NCBI RefSeq assembly: GCF_009649845.1
Contig: NZ_WJIE01000002.1
Coordinates: forward strand, 682,001 to 746,000
Origin: Polyangium spumosum
GTDB lineage: Bacteria > Myxococcota_A > Polyangia > Polyangiales > Polyangiaceae
Length of the DNA: 64,000 bases
Direction of reading: 5' to 3'
Shown here: positions 35,557-49,275 of the stretch, piece by piece
Layout: the number at the start of each line of letters is the position of its first letter
Position numbering within the stretch: the first letter of the stretch is position 1
Notes under the pieces: generated by a model
Database searches by the model: none
What the model saw: the letters and a program-made list of their open reading frames with translations, nothing else
What the model was told of the DNA's origin: nothing
Position numbers and translations under genes: made by a program

Positions 35557-36216
35557 TCACCCCTGAGGTTTGTCGGCGAAGCACGCGTCGATCGAAACCT
35601 TGCAGTTCTGCTCCAGGCAAGCGTGGCAGGTGTCCGCAGGATCGGTCGTGAGCAGCTCGAGGTTCTGACAGAACCCGGTGCAGTCGTCGGTGCACACGGA
35701 GCACGCGCACTCCCGCACGTCGAGGAGCAGCGACCGGCCGAACGCGCACTCGTACGTCATGTCGGGCGCCTCGGTGGCGAGCTCGAAGCACGTACGGCAC
35801 GTCTGGCACGTGTTCGTATCCGAGCACTTCAGCACGGCGTTGTCCCACGGACAGCACTCGCAGCCGGGCTGCTCGCCCTCGCAGCCGGGGATCGCGGCGT
35901 AACACGCGGCCGCGTGCTCACAGAGCGTGCCGCACTGCTCCGCCTCGAACCTGGCGAGCCACACCGCGCGCTCCGCCTCCGACGCAGCCGAGATCCGCGC
36001 ATGCGCTCGAGCCGCACACTGCTCGACCTTCTCGAAGCCGGGGCACGCGCAGAGCGAGGCGGCGGCGTCCTGATAACCCTCGAGATCGAGCACGGTCGCG
36101 CAGCCGCAGGCGAGGCCAAGCACGACGAGCATCGAGCGGATCCTCGCGCCGAGGGGTCTGGGGCGCAGCTCGGCTCGTCCGGGCGGAGCCCCAAGCGTCG
36201 AAACGGGCCGGTTCAC
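35557..36216 (-). CDS. Cys-rich lipoprotein, paralogue of the downstream gene
   Basis: 219 residues if the GTG at 36216 is used. That start makes a GTGA overlap with the upstream TPR gene and supplies the basic n-region (P-L-G-A-R-I-R-S) before the hydrophobic M-L-V-V-L-G-L-A-C-G-C. An internal ATG at 36132 would leave too short a signal. The mature N-terminus C-A-T-V-L-D-L-E-G-Y matches that of the downstream 433-residue protein. Cysteines are paired in C-C-P-W-D, C-Q-T-C-R-T-C, C-A-C-S-V-C-T-D-D-C and C-H-A-C-L-E-Q-N-C. The last pattern resembles CxxC-type metal or disulfide modules. Function unknown. Confidence 0.7.
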   Translation of the reverse strand: MNRPVSTLGAPPGRAELRPRPLGARIRSMLVVLGLACGCATVLDLEGYQDAAASLCACPGFEKVEQCAARAHARISAASEAERAVWLARFEAEQCGTLCEHAAACYAAIPGCEGEQPGCECCPWDNAVLKCSDTNTCQTCRTCFELATEAPDMTYECAFGRSLLLDVRECACSVCTDDCTGFCQNLELLTTDPADTCHACLEQNCKVSIDACFADKPQG

Positions 36217-37286
36217 AACGCGCCCCCCACGACGAGGCCACCGCCGTTCGGCCCGGCCCACGGGCTCAACCACATCGGGCGCGGAACGACAGCGCCCGTC
36301 GCGGGGCGAGGCGACGGAGCCGCCGGGGGCGCCGTGAGCAGGAGCGTCACGCCGACGGCCGCGGCGACGATGCCGCCGAGGCCGATCCACTGGCCCGCCT
36401 CGGCGAACGTGCGCGCCGAGTCGATGGACGCGAGGCCATCGGGCGTGCAGAACTTGTTCACGCAGGCCGACGACGCGCCCGCGTCGGCGCGCTTCGCGAG
36501 CGCCACGGCCTCGAGCGCGCCCGCGGTGATGAGCGCCGCCGCGCCGAAGCCGCCGATCACGAAGCCCGCGAGGCGCTGCTTGCTGGCCGAGGGCGGAGGA
36601 GGCGGCGGCGCCTCGATGGGCTTCACCTTTCGGGGGTTCGCCTTGTCGAGCGCCTCGATGTCGAGCGTGATCTCGGTGCGAGCGCCTTCCTGGGTGATGC
36701 GGACGCGCTCCTCTTTGAGCTTGGCGCCGTCGTCGCGCAGGACGAGGAGGTCGTGCTCGGCAGGATCGGCGGGCAGCTCCACGCCGAAGACCGCGGGCGC
36801 GAGCTTGACCTGGTCCCACAGGATGTCGACGCCCGGGACCTCGTTCTGCACGTTGATGACGACCTTCGGCAGCTTGGGGAAGAGCGAGTCGCGGCGGCTC
36901 CTGGCGAACTCGGCGCGTTTGTCCCCGTCGCGCTGCGCCTTCTCCATGGCCTCGCCCCACGTCGACCACGCCGTCGCCGTGCGACCGAGCTTCTCGTAAC
37001 AGTCGGCGAGGTTGAGCAGCGTGCCGAGCGTCGGATCGAGCTTGTAACTCGCGTCGAACTTGGGGCACGCCTCGGAGAACTGCTTCTCGCCCATGAGCTT
37101 CTTGGCGGCCTGGAACAAGGCGTCGGCGGCGGCCGGATCGTTCGCTCGCGCGGCCAGGGGAGACGAGAGCATGAGCACGAGCCCGAGGGCGACAGCCGAG
37201 CCCCCGCGCAGAGCGGCACCGCGCGCCCGAGACGCGCGTGGTTTTGTCCGACCAGGGAGAGGGCCCTGCATGCGAGAGTGTTCCAT
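36213..37286 (-). CDS. TPR/PEGA-type envelope protein
   Basis: About 357 residues (ATG at 37286; ATG at 37271 also possible). The signal peptide is rich in Arg, then A-L-G-L-V-L-M-L-S-S-P-L-A-A-R-A. One to two TPR-like helical hairpins follow (A-L-F-Q-A-A-K-K-L-M, F-D-A-S-Y-K-L-D-P-T-L-G-T-L-L-N-L-A-D-C-Y-E-K-L-G). A beta domain around P-K-V-V-I-N-V-Q-N with E-H-D-L-L-V resembles PEGA. Two membrane spans near the C-terminus (G-F-V-I-G-G-F-G-A-A-A-L-I-T and I-G-L-G-G-I-V-A-A-A-V-G) complete it. This composition beside a Ser/Thr kinase gene is a recurring pairing in Sorangium-type genomes (from memory). Confidence 0.75.
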   Translation of the reverse strand: MEHSRMQGPLPGRTKPRASRARGAALRGGSAVALGLVLMLSSPLAARANDPAAADALFQAAKKLMGEKQFSEACPKFDASYKLDPTLGTLLNLADCYEKLGRTATAWSTWGEAMEKAQRDGDKRAEFARSRRDSLFPKLPKVVINVQNEVPGVDILWDQVKLAPAVFGVELPADPAEHDLLVLRDDGAKLKEERVRITQEGARTEITLDIEALDKANPRKVKPIEAPPPPPPSASKQRLAGFVIGGFGAAALITAGALEAVALAKRADAGASSACVNKFCTPDGLASIDSARTFAEAGQWIGLGGIVAAAVGVTLLLTAPPAAPSPRPATGAVVPRPMWLSPWAGPNGGGLVVGGAL

Positions 37287-37383
37287 CCAAGAGGGCCGCA
37301 CCCCGTGAGGGAGCAGCGGCGTCCGCGCTTCAGCGTACCCTATACCCCAGCTCGTCGGGGAAGCCGAACAAACGGCAGGCGCC

Positions 37384-38904
<1,521 letters not shown>

Positions 38905-39033
38905 TTGGACCTTGGTTCCTCCGCTCCCTGCCTCCCCTGAAATTACACGGATCGGCGGGCCACGGCTACCGCGTGCTGCGGGCCTCCCGGCCCTGGCTCC
39001 GTCCCGGACTCAGGACGGCCGAAAAAGCAGCGT

Positions 39034-41568
39034 TCACTTACACTTGGACGGCGCCTCGAGGGCGGCGCGCGCGAGCTCGCGCACGTTGCGCGGGACCTTC
39101 GGATCGAGCAGCGGAGCGAGGCGGGCGCGGAGATCCTGCGGTTTTATGTCCCCGAGCGCCGCGATCGCCGCCGCGCCGAGCGTGCGCTCCCTGTCGCTCA
39201 TGGCGAACGGCGTAGCCCGCGCGAGCTTCGTCCACGTGTCCACCTGGGAACGATCACACATCGAAGCGAGCGCCAGGATCGCCCGCGCGCGCACGTCGGC
39301 CTGCTCCTCGTCGTCGCCGGCGAGCTCGCGGATCGGGCCGAGGTAGGTCGTCGCCCGGTGCGCGCCGAGGCCGTCGAGCGCGCGCCCTCGCACCTCCGGC
39401 GAGGCGTCGCCGAGCGCCGCCGCGAGCGCCGCGTCGCCGGCCTTCGTGCTCGGCATCTCGCCGAGGCTACGCGCGGCGTTCGTCCGTACGAACGTGAACG
39501 GATCCTGCGCGAGGCGCTTCGCCAGCGCGGCCACGAGGTCCGGAGGCGGCGCCTCGGCCTCTCGCCCCCGCGCGCCGAGCGCGACGACCGCGGCGTCACG
39601 CACGCGCACCTCCGGATCACCTGCGGCCTCGAGCAGCGAGGGCAACACCTGCGGCGCGCGGTGCGAGACCTCGGCCGCGCGCAGCCGCACGTGCGGATCA
39701 GCGTCCTTGCGCATCGCCGCGACGAGGAACGCCTCGGCGCTCTTGTCACCGGCGCGCGCGAGATCGGCCGCGGGGGCGAGCAGGAGGTACCGCGTGCGGA
39801 AGGGCGCGCCTTCGGTCGCGAGCGAAGCAAACGCGTCCCGCGCGCCCGGCACGAGGTCGATGCGCGCTCCGAGCGCGCGCAGGATGTCGATCCGAACGAC
39901 CTCGCTGCGCCCCGCGAACCGCTCCTTCTCGAGCTCCTCGCCGAGCGCCGCCATCGCCCGATCGCTCTTCGCCGCGTGCGCGAGTGAGCCGCGGATCTCG
40001 CGCCGGAGCGCGTCGTCCTTCGTCGCGAGCGCGTCCACGAGGACCGGGACCGCCTCGGCGGGCGCGAGCAGCGCGAGCTCGGAGGCGGCCGCGATCCGCA
40101 CCTTGCCTTCCCCCTTCTCCACGAGCTCGGCGAGCGAGGACGCGGACGCGCGCCCGCAGCGGCGCAGGCGATCACGCGCGTGCACGAGCGCCAGCTCCTC
40201 GGGGGCCCGCTTCGGGCGCTTCTTCTCGAGCTCGGCGCGCATCACGCGTGACCAGAACGGCGCCTGCGCGGCGCACGGGGCCGCGTCGATCACGCCTTCG
40301 GCGAGCCTCTTGCCCGCCTCGTCGAGCTTCTCGTAGCCCGCGATCGTCGCCTTCACCGCGGCAGAGCCGCCCCGCGCGAGCAGGGCCGCGGCGCCCTTCG
40401 CTCGATCGCCGCCGCCCGCGAGCGCGGCCACGAGCGCCTCGGGGGAGCTCTCGTCGAACGCGGTCCGCGCCGTGATCTCGGCGATCGTCACGCGCGCGTC
40501 CGCCGCGCTCTCCGGCGCGTACGCCGCGTCGAGCACGATCGAGAGGCACGTGGCCGAGAGCGGCTCGGGCAGCTTCACCTCGTACCGCGCGCCCGCCTTC
40601 TTGAACGCGTCCTCCGGGAAGCTCACCTCGTAGAGTTTGTCCGGCGTGGCGAGGTAGATCGTCTTCGGCGCGGCGCCGGCGGGCACCTCGGCCTTGGGCG
40701 GGCGAACGACGAAGTCGATCGACGTGATCGGCACCTCGCTCGCCGACGAGAACGTGACGAACTCCCCGCGCCCCGGCCCCGACTTGGCCTCGGACCACGT
40801 CGACTCCGGATCTCCGTCCGTGAGCGTCGCGAACGCCTTGCCCACCGCGCTCGACGCCGTCCGCGCCGCGAGCAGCGGCACGAGGGGCCGAGGTTTGTCA
40901 CCTGAAACCGGCGTCGCCACGAGCTTCGTCGCCGCCGCGCGCTCCTTGCCCGAGAGGTTCTGCACGCTCGCGCCGCGCTTCAACGTCATCGTCTGCGGAT
41001 CGACCTCACGCGCCGCGACGAGCGCGGGGCGACCACACACGGTGACGTCGTCCCGCTGCTGACCCACCACGATCCGCACGCCCTTTTCCTGCGGCTCCTC
41101 CATGAGCACGAACGCGCGCTCTTCGCCGTGCTCGCCCTTCGTGAGGCCCGTGAAGCCGCTCCAGAGCGTGATCGGCGCGTCCCCTTTGCCCGCGAGCGGA
41201 GCCGCGAGGAGCGCCACGAAGCTCGCGCCCCCGGGCCCTCCTCCAGCCACGACGCGCACGACCTGCCTGCCCCCCACGAGCGTCCTCGTCTCGAGCTTCG
41301 CGCCACGCGCGACGAGCTCGAGCGCGCCCTGGGGCAGCTCGATCGCCTGGCCTCCTCCTTCCGCGCTGCAGTTGGCCTCTTTTGCGCAGACGCGCGCGAC
41401 GACGCCTTCCTTCGACGCGCGCACGGCGAGCGCCTGCTGACCGGCGACCGCCGGCGCGACGATCGAATCCTTGGAGCTCGTCGCGTCGGGCGCGGCGGAC
41501 GACGTCGCGAGGACGAGCGTGCCCGTGGCGAGGGTGGCGAAGGCGGGGAGCGCTGTGCGGAGCCGCAT
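39034..41568 (-). CDS. Secreted protein with discoidin-like and HEAT domains
   Basis: 844 residues from ATG 41568; a signal peptide of about 25 residues. The N-terminal part (30-230) is beta-rich with isolated cysteines (R-V-C-A-K-E-A-N-C). A central block (about 245-370) containing L-T-D-G-D-P-E-S-T-W, F-V-T-F-S-S and I-T-S-I-D-F-V-V-R-P looks like the discoidin/NADase-type glycan-binding fold. The last 400 residues are HEAT repeats (V-R-I-A-A-A-S-E-L-A-L-L, H-V-R-L-R-A-A-E-V, P-E-V-R-V-R-D-A-A-V-V-A-L-G). It is thus a second HEAT exoprotein in the window, of different build from the one at 3.7-6.3 kb. Probably an envelope adaptor. Confidence 0.75.
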   Translation of the reverse strand: MRLRTALPAFATLATGTLVLATSSAAPDATSSKDSIVAPAVAGQQALAVRASKEGVVARVCAKEANCSAEGGGQAIELPQGALELVARGAKLETRTLVGGRQVVRVVAGGGPGGASFVALLAAPLAGKGDAPITLWSGFTGLTKGEHGEERAFVLMEEPQEKGVRIVVGQQRDDVTVCGRPALVAAREVDPQTMTLKRGASVQNLSGKERAAATKLVATPVSGDKPRPLVPLLAARTASSAVGKAFATLTDGDPESTWSEAKSGPGRGEFVTFSSASEVPITSIDFVVRPPKAEVPAGAAPKTIYLATPDKLYEVSFPEDAFKKAGARYEVKLPEPLSATCLSIVLDAAYAPESAADARVTIAEITARTAFDESSPEALVAALAGGGDRAKGAAALLARGGSAAVKATIAGYEKLDEAGKRLAEGVIDAAPCAAQAPFWSRVMRAELEKKRPKRAPEELALVHARDRLRRCGRASASSLAELVEKGEGKVRIAAASELALLAPAEAVPVLVDALATKDDALRREIRGSLAHAAKSDRAMAALGEELEKERFAGRSEVVRIDILRALGARIDLVPGARDAFASLATEGAPFRTRYLLLAPAADLARAGDKSAEAFLVAAMRKDADPHVRLRAAEVSHRAPQVLPSLLEAAGDPEVRVRDAAVVALGARGREAEAPPPDLVAALAKRLAQDPFTFVRTNAARSLGEMPSTKAGDAALAAALGDASPEVRGRALDGLGAHRATTYLGPIRELAGDDEEQADVRARAILALASMCDRSQVDTWTKLARATPFAMSDRERTLGAAAIAALGDIKPQDLRARLAPLLDPKVPRNVRELARAALEAPSKCK

Positions 41569-41614
41569 GCCCGCATCCTTGCCGCGGTGGGGCGGGCGCC
41601 GCAACGGTCGAGGT

Positions 41615-42667
41615 TTACTTGGGGACTTCGGTCGACGGGATCCAGAAGCCGCCGTCGTCCGGCGGGACGATCCCGAGGTGCTTGGGCAGGATGTTCGTCC
41701 ACCCTGCGACGGTCTCGAGCACGTAGATCTCCGTGTCCGCCTCGACCACGCCGACCGGCTTTGCTTTTTCGTCGCGCTTCGCCCGGATCGTGATCTCCTT
41801 CGTCGCGCGCACGAGCGGCGGGGGCTTGTCGAACGCGAGCTGCGCGCCGGCGATCTGCGTCGTGGGCGGGATGTACTGGTCCTGCATCTCGCCCTTCTTC
41901 AGCGGGTCGAGGTCACGCAGGCGGGCCCACGCGTCGAGGGTGAGATCGCTGCGCGACATCACGTGCACGAAGCCGAGCTTCATCTCCGTGCTCCAGAAGA
42001 GCTGCCCCGCGCCCTCCAGCATCTCGAGCGCGAGCACGACGTCGCCGTTCGGCTTGTCGTAGAGCTCGATCTTCTGCTTCTTGGTCATGTACCCGCGGCC
42101 GTTGCCGGGGACCTCGAACGGCGTCACCGGGTTCTTCACGAGCGCGAAGGCGTCACAAGGCGCCGTCGCTCGCACGGTCTGGTTCATCGTGCCGCCGATG
42201 GAGATCTCCACGGTGAGCGAGCTCGAGTGGGCCTTGACGAGCTTCACCTTCTGCGCGCTCGCGATCCAGACGTGCCCGCCGTAGACCGAGATGTCGCGCG
42301 TCGTGAAGAGCGAGATGTCCGCGGGCGAGACGTACCCCTCGATCCGCATCGCGCCGCTGCCGACCGAGGTCACGAGCCGCGCCCGACCGCTCGGATCGAA
42401 CGGGATCTCGCTGAGCGTCATGGGGATGTACGCGCCGGTCAGCGTGGCGATGAGGTTGCCGCCGCTCGACGCGTCGAAGAGCTTGGTGTTCTTGGAGGGC
42501 GGGTAGGTGCCTTTGATCGAGCAGGTAGGAGCTGTCACGCTGGGCTCCGCCGCCGCAGCCGCAGCCGCAGGAACCTCGTCCGCGTGCGCCTCGGGCGCGC
42601 CGCCGGCCCCCGCGAAGAGCCAGAGACCGACGAGGGCACCCCCGCATGCTAAGTATCCACGCTTCAT
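41615..42667 (-). CDS. Exported SH3-like protein
   Basis: 350 residues with an N-terminal signal (M-K-R-G-Y-L then a hydrophobic run to A-H-A, about 30). Two Cys (P-T-C-S-I and A-P-C-D-A) could form one disulfide. The rest is beta-rich. The C-terminal 60 residues (I-T-I-R-A-K-R-D-E-K-A, V-G-V-V-E-A-D-T-E-I-Y-V-L-E, G-W-T-N-I-L-P) look like a bacterial SH3-type domain, and an earlier stretch near I-E-L-Y-D-K-P-N-G-D-V-V may be another. It lies 46 bp upstream of the HEAT/discoidin gene on the same strand, so both may be co-expressed envelope factors. No enzyme motif seen. Confidence 0.68.
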   Translation of the reverse strand: MKRGYLACGGALVGLWLFAGAGGAPEAHADEVPAAAAAAAEPSVTAPTCSIKGTYPPSKNTKLFDASSGGNLIATLTGAYIPMTLSEIPFDPSGRARLVTSVGSGAMRIEGYVSPADISLFTTRDISVYGGHVWIASAQKVKLVKAHSSSLTVEISIGGTMNQTVRATAPCDAFALVKNPVTPFEVPGNGRGYMTKKQKIELYDKPNGDVVLALEMLEGAGQLFWSTEMKLGFVHVMSRSDLTLDAWARLRDLDPLKKGEMQDQYIPPTTQIAGAQLAFDKPPPLVRATKEITIRAKRDEKAKPVGVVEADTEIYVLETVAGWTNILPKHLGIVPPDDGGFWIPSTEVPK

Positions 42668-42739
42668 GTCCGTCTCCTCAGTGCGAGTTTATCCCAGTCG
42701 GATGCCAGGAATGACACGAAGGACGCAGCCGAGCGAACG

Positions 42740-43648
42740 ATGATGCAATCCATCGAGCTTTCGTTCGCTTCCCCACGGAAGCTGCCCAAACCCAAGGATC
42801 TCCGGGGAAACGTGGTGGTCCTCGACATCGCGTTCGCGTCGGAGGCGGGGGGAAAAAGCTTCGAAACCGTAACGTTGCCCTTCATCGAGGCGCTCGGCCC
42901 GCGCCTGCGGGCCTGGGTCGATCACCACGACAGCCTCCACCACGCGCGGTACGCCGACGACGCGCGTTTCGTGCTCTCCACGAAGGCCGAGCACGGCGCC
43001 TGCCCGGAGATGATCACGCCCGAGATCGTCACGCGCGCAGGCCGCGTCGACACGCTCGTCTGCCACGTGGATTTCGACGGCCTGGCGAGCGGCGCCAAGT
43101 GGCTACGCGGCGGCGAGGAGCCGTATCCCGGCTGCGACGCGGACGCGCGGGCGATCGACACGCGGATCGGCACGCCGGGGCCCGTCGCGGCGCGCATCGA
43201 TCGAGCGCTCCGCGCGCGGCCGCGAGATCATGCGCTCTTCGGGCTCATCGTGCGGCACCTGTCCACGGGCCTCTCGGACGCGTCGCTCTGGCAGCCGATC
43301 GACGCGGCCGGCGCCGAGCTCGCGCCGCTCGAGGCCGAGGCGCGCAGGCTCGCGAGGTCCTTCGAGCGGATCGAGCCGGGCATCGTGCTCGTCGACGCGA
43401 CGAACCGGAAGGGCCCGTACGACAAGACGTTGCTCCTGCTCGTCGGTCAGGAGCGCGCGAGCGTGTCGGCCGTGATCGACGGGGACAACGTGACGTTCGC
43501 GGCGGCGTTCGACAGCGGCATCAACTTCCTCGAGCGCTTCGGGATCTCCGGCGGCATGCCGACGGTCGTGTCGATCCACCGATCGAAGCTCGTGTCGGCG
43601 CTCGAAGCGCTCGGCGTGAAGCCGAGCGAAGCCTCGCGTTTCGGCTAG
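42740..43648 (+). CDS. DHH-like phosphoesterase-family protein (tentative)
   Basis: 302 residues, cytosolic. Two motifs suggest the DHH family: W-V-D-H-H-D-S near residue 59 and H-V-D-F-D-G-L-A-S-G near 113, which resembles the H-x-D-x-D-G motif of DHH/RecJ-type enzymes. The order of the motifs is unlike standard DHH proteins, and the C-terminal GGG(H) element of DHHA1 is represented only by G-I-S-G-G-M. A Mn-dependent phosphoesterase acting on nucleotides or oligonucleotides is the likely class but not assured. Its end overlaps the convergent ROK kinase by 4 bp. Confidence 0.55.
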   Translation: MMQSIELSFASPRKLPKPKDLRGNVVVLDIAFASEAGGKSFETVTLPFIEALGPRLRAWVDHHDSLHHARYADDARFVLSTKAEHGACPEMITPEIVTRAGRVDTLVCHVDFDGLASGAKWLRGGEEPYPGCDADARAIDTRIGTPGPVAARIDRALRARPRDHALFGLIVRHLSTGLSDASLWQPIDAAGAELAPLEAEARRLARSFERIEPGIVLVDATNRKGPYDKTLLLLVGQERASVSAVIDGDNVTFAAAFDSGINFLERFGISGGMPTVVSIHRSKLVSALEALGVKPSEASRFG

Positions 43649-44562
43649 GCGATCGCGAGGAGCGCGGCGCCGATCACGCCCGCGCTGTCGCCGAGCTGGT
43701 GCTTCAAGATCGGCGTGCGGAGCTCGTCGTTGAAGACGAGCGCGGCCACGCGATCGCGGCCCTCGTCGTACAGGCAAGCGAGGTTCGAAAGCCCCCCACC
43801 GAGCACGATCGCGCTCGGATCCACGATGTCGATCACGTTGGCGAGGCCGCGCGCGAAGGCGTCGAGGAACCCATCGATCGCGGCCGCGGCGTGCGGATCC
43901 TCGGCGCGGCGCGTCGCGATCTCCGAGGCGTGCAGCGCGCGACCCGCGCGACGCGTGTAGTCGGCCTCGACGGCAGGGCCACACGCGAAGAGCTCGAGGC
44001 AGCCGCGATGCCCGCAGTAACAGACGGGCCCGCGATCGGGGAAGATCACGTGGTGGCCCCACTCGCCGGCGATGCCGTGTTCGCCCGGCCAAACCTGCCC
44101 GCGGACGACGAGCGCGCCGCCGACGCCGGTCCCCAGGATCACGCCGAAGACCACGCCGCCCACGTACGCGGCGGCCGCGCCGAGCCGCGCCTCGGCGAGC
44201 GCGAAGCAGTTGGCGTCGTTGTCGAAGCGGATGGAGCGATCGAGCGAGCGCTCGAGATCCGCGCGGAAAGGGCGCCCGTTGAGGCAGGTCGTGTTCGCGT
44301 TCTTCACGAGCCCCGCGCGCGTCACGCCGCCCGGCATCCCCACGCCGAGCGGCACCTCCTTCGTGTCGAGGCCCGCCTCCGCGGCGACGTCACGCACGAG
44401 CTTGGCGACCGCTTCGAGGATGGCCTCGTAGCCACGATCGCGCGGCGTCGGCACGCGGCGTCGTTGCTCCACCGCCGGCGCGTGTGTGTCCGCGCCCCGC
44501 AGCACGACGGCCTCGATCTTCGTGCCGCCCAGATCCACCCCGATCGCGATCGGCTGGCGCAT
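43645..44562 (-). CDS. ROK-family sugar kinase
   Basis: 305 residues. ATP-binding G-V-D-L-G-G-T-K at the N-terminus, R-F-D-N-D-A-N-C-F-A-L-A-E with the catalytic Asp, G-V-I-L-G-T-G-V-G-G, G-E-W-G-H-H with the substrate Glu/His, and the ROK zinc motif C-Y-C-G-H-R-G-C-L-E. This pattern fits bacterial fructokinase/N-acetylhexosamine or glucose kinases (Mak/NagK type), phosphorylating a hexose at the 6-position. No DNA-binding domain, so it is a kinase and not a ROK repressor. The start is 2 bp from the end of purC, so the two are co-transcribed. Confidence 0.9.
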   Translation of the reverse strand: MRQPIAIGVDLGGTKIEAVVLRGADTHAPAVEQRRRVPTPRDRGYEAILEAVAKLVRDVAAEAGLDTKEVPLGVGMPGGVTRAGLVKNANTTCLNGRPFRADLERSLDRSIRFDNDANCFALAEARLGAAAAYVGGVVFGVILGTGVGGALVVRGQVWPGEHGIAGEWGHHVIFPDRGPVCYCGHRGCLELFACGPAVEADYTRRAGRALHASEIATRRAEDPHAAAAIDGFLDAFARGLANVIDIVDPSAIVLGGGLSNLACLYDEGRDRVAALVFNDELRTPILKHQLGDSAGVIGAALLAIA

Positions 44563-44564
44563 GC

Positions 44565-46564
<2,000 letters not shown>

Positions 46565-46581
46565 TCCCGCAAAGGCGGGAC

Positions 46582-47694
46582 ATGAGGGTCCCGCTCCTCG
46601 ATCTACGCGCGCAACACCGCGCGATCCGCGAAGAGATCGATCAGGCCATGGCCCGCGTCGTCGAGGCGCAGGCGTTCGTCCTCGGAGAAGAGGTCCGCCT
46701 CTTCGAGGAGGTGATCGCCGCGCGCCTCGGCGCTCTGCACGCGATCGGCGTGGCCTCGGGCAGCGATGCGCTCCTGCTCTCGCTCGTCGCTTCGGGCGTG
46801 GGCCCGGGCGACGAGGTCGTGACCACGCCGTTCACGTTCTTCGCGACCGCGGGCGCCATCGCGCGGCTCGGCGCGCGGCCCGTCTTCGTCGACATCGAGC
46901 CTGCGTCATGGAACCTCGATCCCGCGCGTGTGCTCGCGGCGATCGGCCCGCGCACGCGCGCCATCGTCCCCGTGCACCTCTACGGCCGCGTCGCGCGGAT
47001 GGAGCCTTGGCTCGACGAGGCGCGGGCGCGTGGCGTCGCCGTCGTCGAGGACGCCGCGCAGGCGATCGACGCGCGGCGGGGCGGACGCGCGGCGGGCACG
47101 ATCGGCACGTTCGGCTGCCTCTCGTTTTTCCCGAGCAAGAACCTCGGGGCGTTCGGCGACGGCGGGATGGTCCTGACCAACGATCCCGACAAGGCCACCC
47201 GCGTCCGCCGCCTGCGCACGCACGGCGGCGAGAAGATGTACCGCCACGACGAAGTCGGCATGAACAGCCGCCTCGACGCGATCCAGGCCGCGGTTTTACG
47301 CGCCAAGCTCCCGTATCTCGAAGGCTGGACGGAGGCGCGGCGCGGCATCGCCGATCGATATCGCGCCCTGCTCGCGGAGGCGGGGATCTCCGATTTCGTC
47401 CGCCCCGCCGAGGACGACCCCGAGGGCCGGCACGTCTACCACCAGTTCACGATCCGCGCCGTTCGTCGGGACGAGCTCCGGGCGTCCCTCGAATCCGCCG
47501 GGATCGGCACGGCCGTGTATTACCCGGTCCCGCTGCACCTGCAGCCGTGCTTTGCGCACCTCGGTTACCACGAGGGAGATTTCCCGCAGGCCGAGCGCGC
47601 CTGCCGCGAGGTGCTGTCGCTGCCCATTTCACCGACGCTCACCCCGGAGCAGCAGGGGTACGTGGTGGAGCGCATTCGCGCGTTTTACGCCTGA
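46582..47694 (+). CDS. DegT/DnrJ/EryC1-type sugar aminotransferase
   Basis: 370 residues, PLP-dependent fold I. Motifs: S-G-S-D-A-L-L-L-S-L, T-P-F-T-F-F-A-T, V-D-I-E-P, V-E-D-A-A-Q-A and the PLP lysine in F-F-P-S-K-N-L-G-A-F-G-D-G-G. Then come R-T-H-G-G-E-K-M-Y-R-H-D-E-V-G-M-N-S-R-L-D and Y-P-V-P-L-H. The closest types are WbpE/WecE-like enzymes making amino sugars for surface glycans. A good Shine-Dalgarno (AAAGGCGGGA) precedes ATG 46582; a GTG at 46561 would overlap the mdh stop. No sugar-modifying partner genes are adjacent, which is unusual for this class. Confidence 0.9.
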   Translation: MRVPLLDLRAQHRAIREEIDQAMARVVEAQAFVLGEEVRLFEEVIAARLGALHAIGVASGSDALLLSLVASGVGPGDEVVTTPFTFFATAGAIARLGARPVFVDIEPASWNLDPARVLAAIGPRTRAIVPVHLYGRVARMEPWLDEARARGVAVVEDAAQAIDARRGGRAAGTIGTFGCLSFFPSKNLGAFGDGGMVLTNDPDKATRVRRLRTHGGEKMYRHDEVGMNSRLDAIQAAVLRAKLPYLEGWTEARRGIADRYRALLAEAGISDFVRPAEDDPEGRHVYHQFTIRAVRRDELRASLESAGIGTAVYYPVPLHLQPCFAHLGYHEGDFPQAERACREVLSLPISPTLTPEQQGYVVERIRAFYA

Positions 47695-47710
47695 CGGGCC
47701 AGCCCGCTAC

Positions 47711-47748
47711 AAAAGAAAAACCCCCTCCTCCGAATCCGGAAGAGGGGG
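47711..47748 (-). terminator. Rho-independent terminator of icd
   Basis: A hairpin with arms CCCCCTC (47721-47727) and GAGGGGG (47742-47748), joined by a short secondary CCG/CGG pairing. Read on the minus strand it is followed by a T-rich run (TTTTTCTTTT, 47720 down to 47711). This is the clearest intrinsic terminator of the window. It serves icd and may also stop the convergent aminotransferase transcript. Confidence 0.8.
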
Positions 47749-47776
47749 CTTCCCTCACGCAACGCGTGGACCGCGC

Positions 47777-49171
<1,395 letters not shown>

Positions 49172-49220
49172 GGCCGCGCAATAGACCAGGGCCACGGCTG
49201 CCGCAACGGGGACGGACGAT

Positions 49221-49247
49221 CTCGGGTGATTCGCGCGCAGACCCGAG
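49221..49247. promoter_or_regulatory. Inverted repeat in the icd/surA divergent gap
   Basis: CTCGGGT (49221-49227), 13 bp, ACCCGAG (49241-49247). The centre-to-centre distance of 20 bp puts both half sites on one DNA face, as expected for a dimeric regulator. It lies 50 bp from icd and 29 bp from the surA-like gene. Confidence 0.35.
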
Positions 49248-49275
49248 GTCGCTCTTGTGCTACGTCGTCCCCGGC

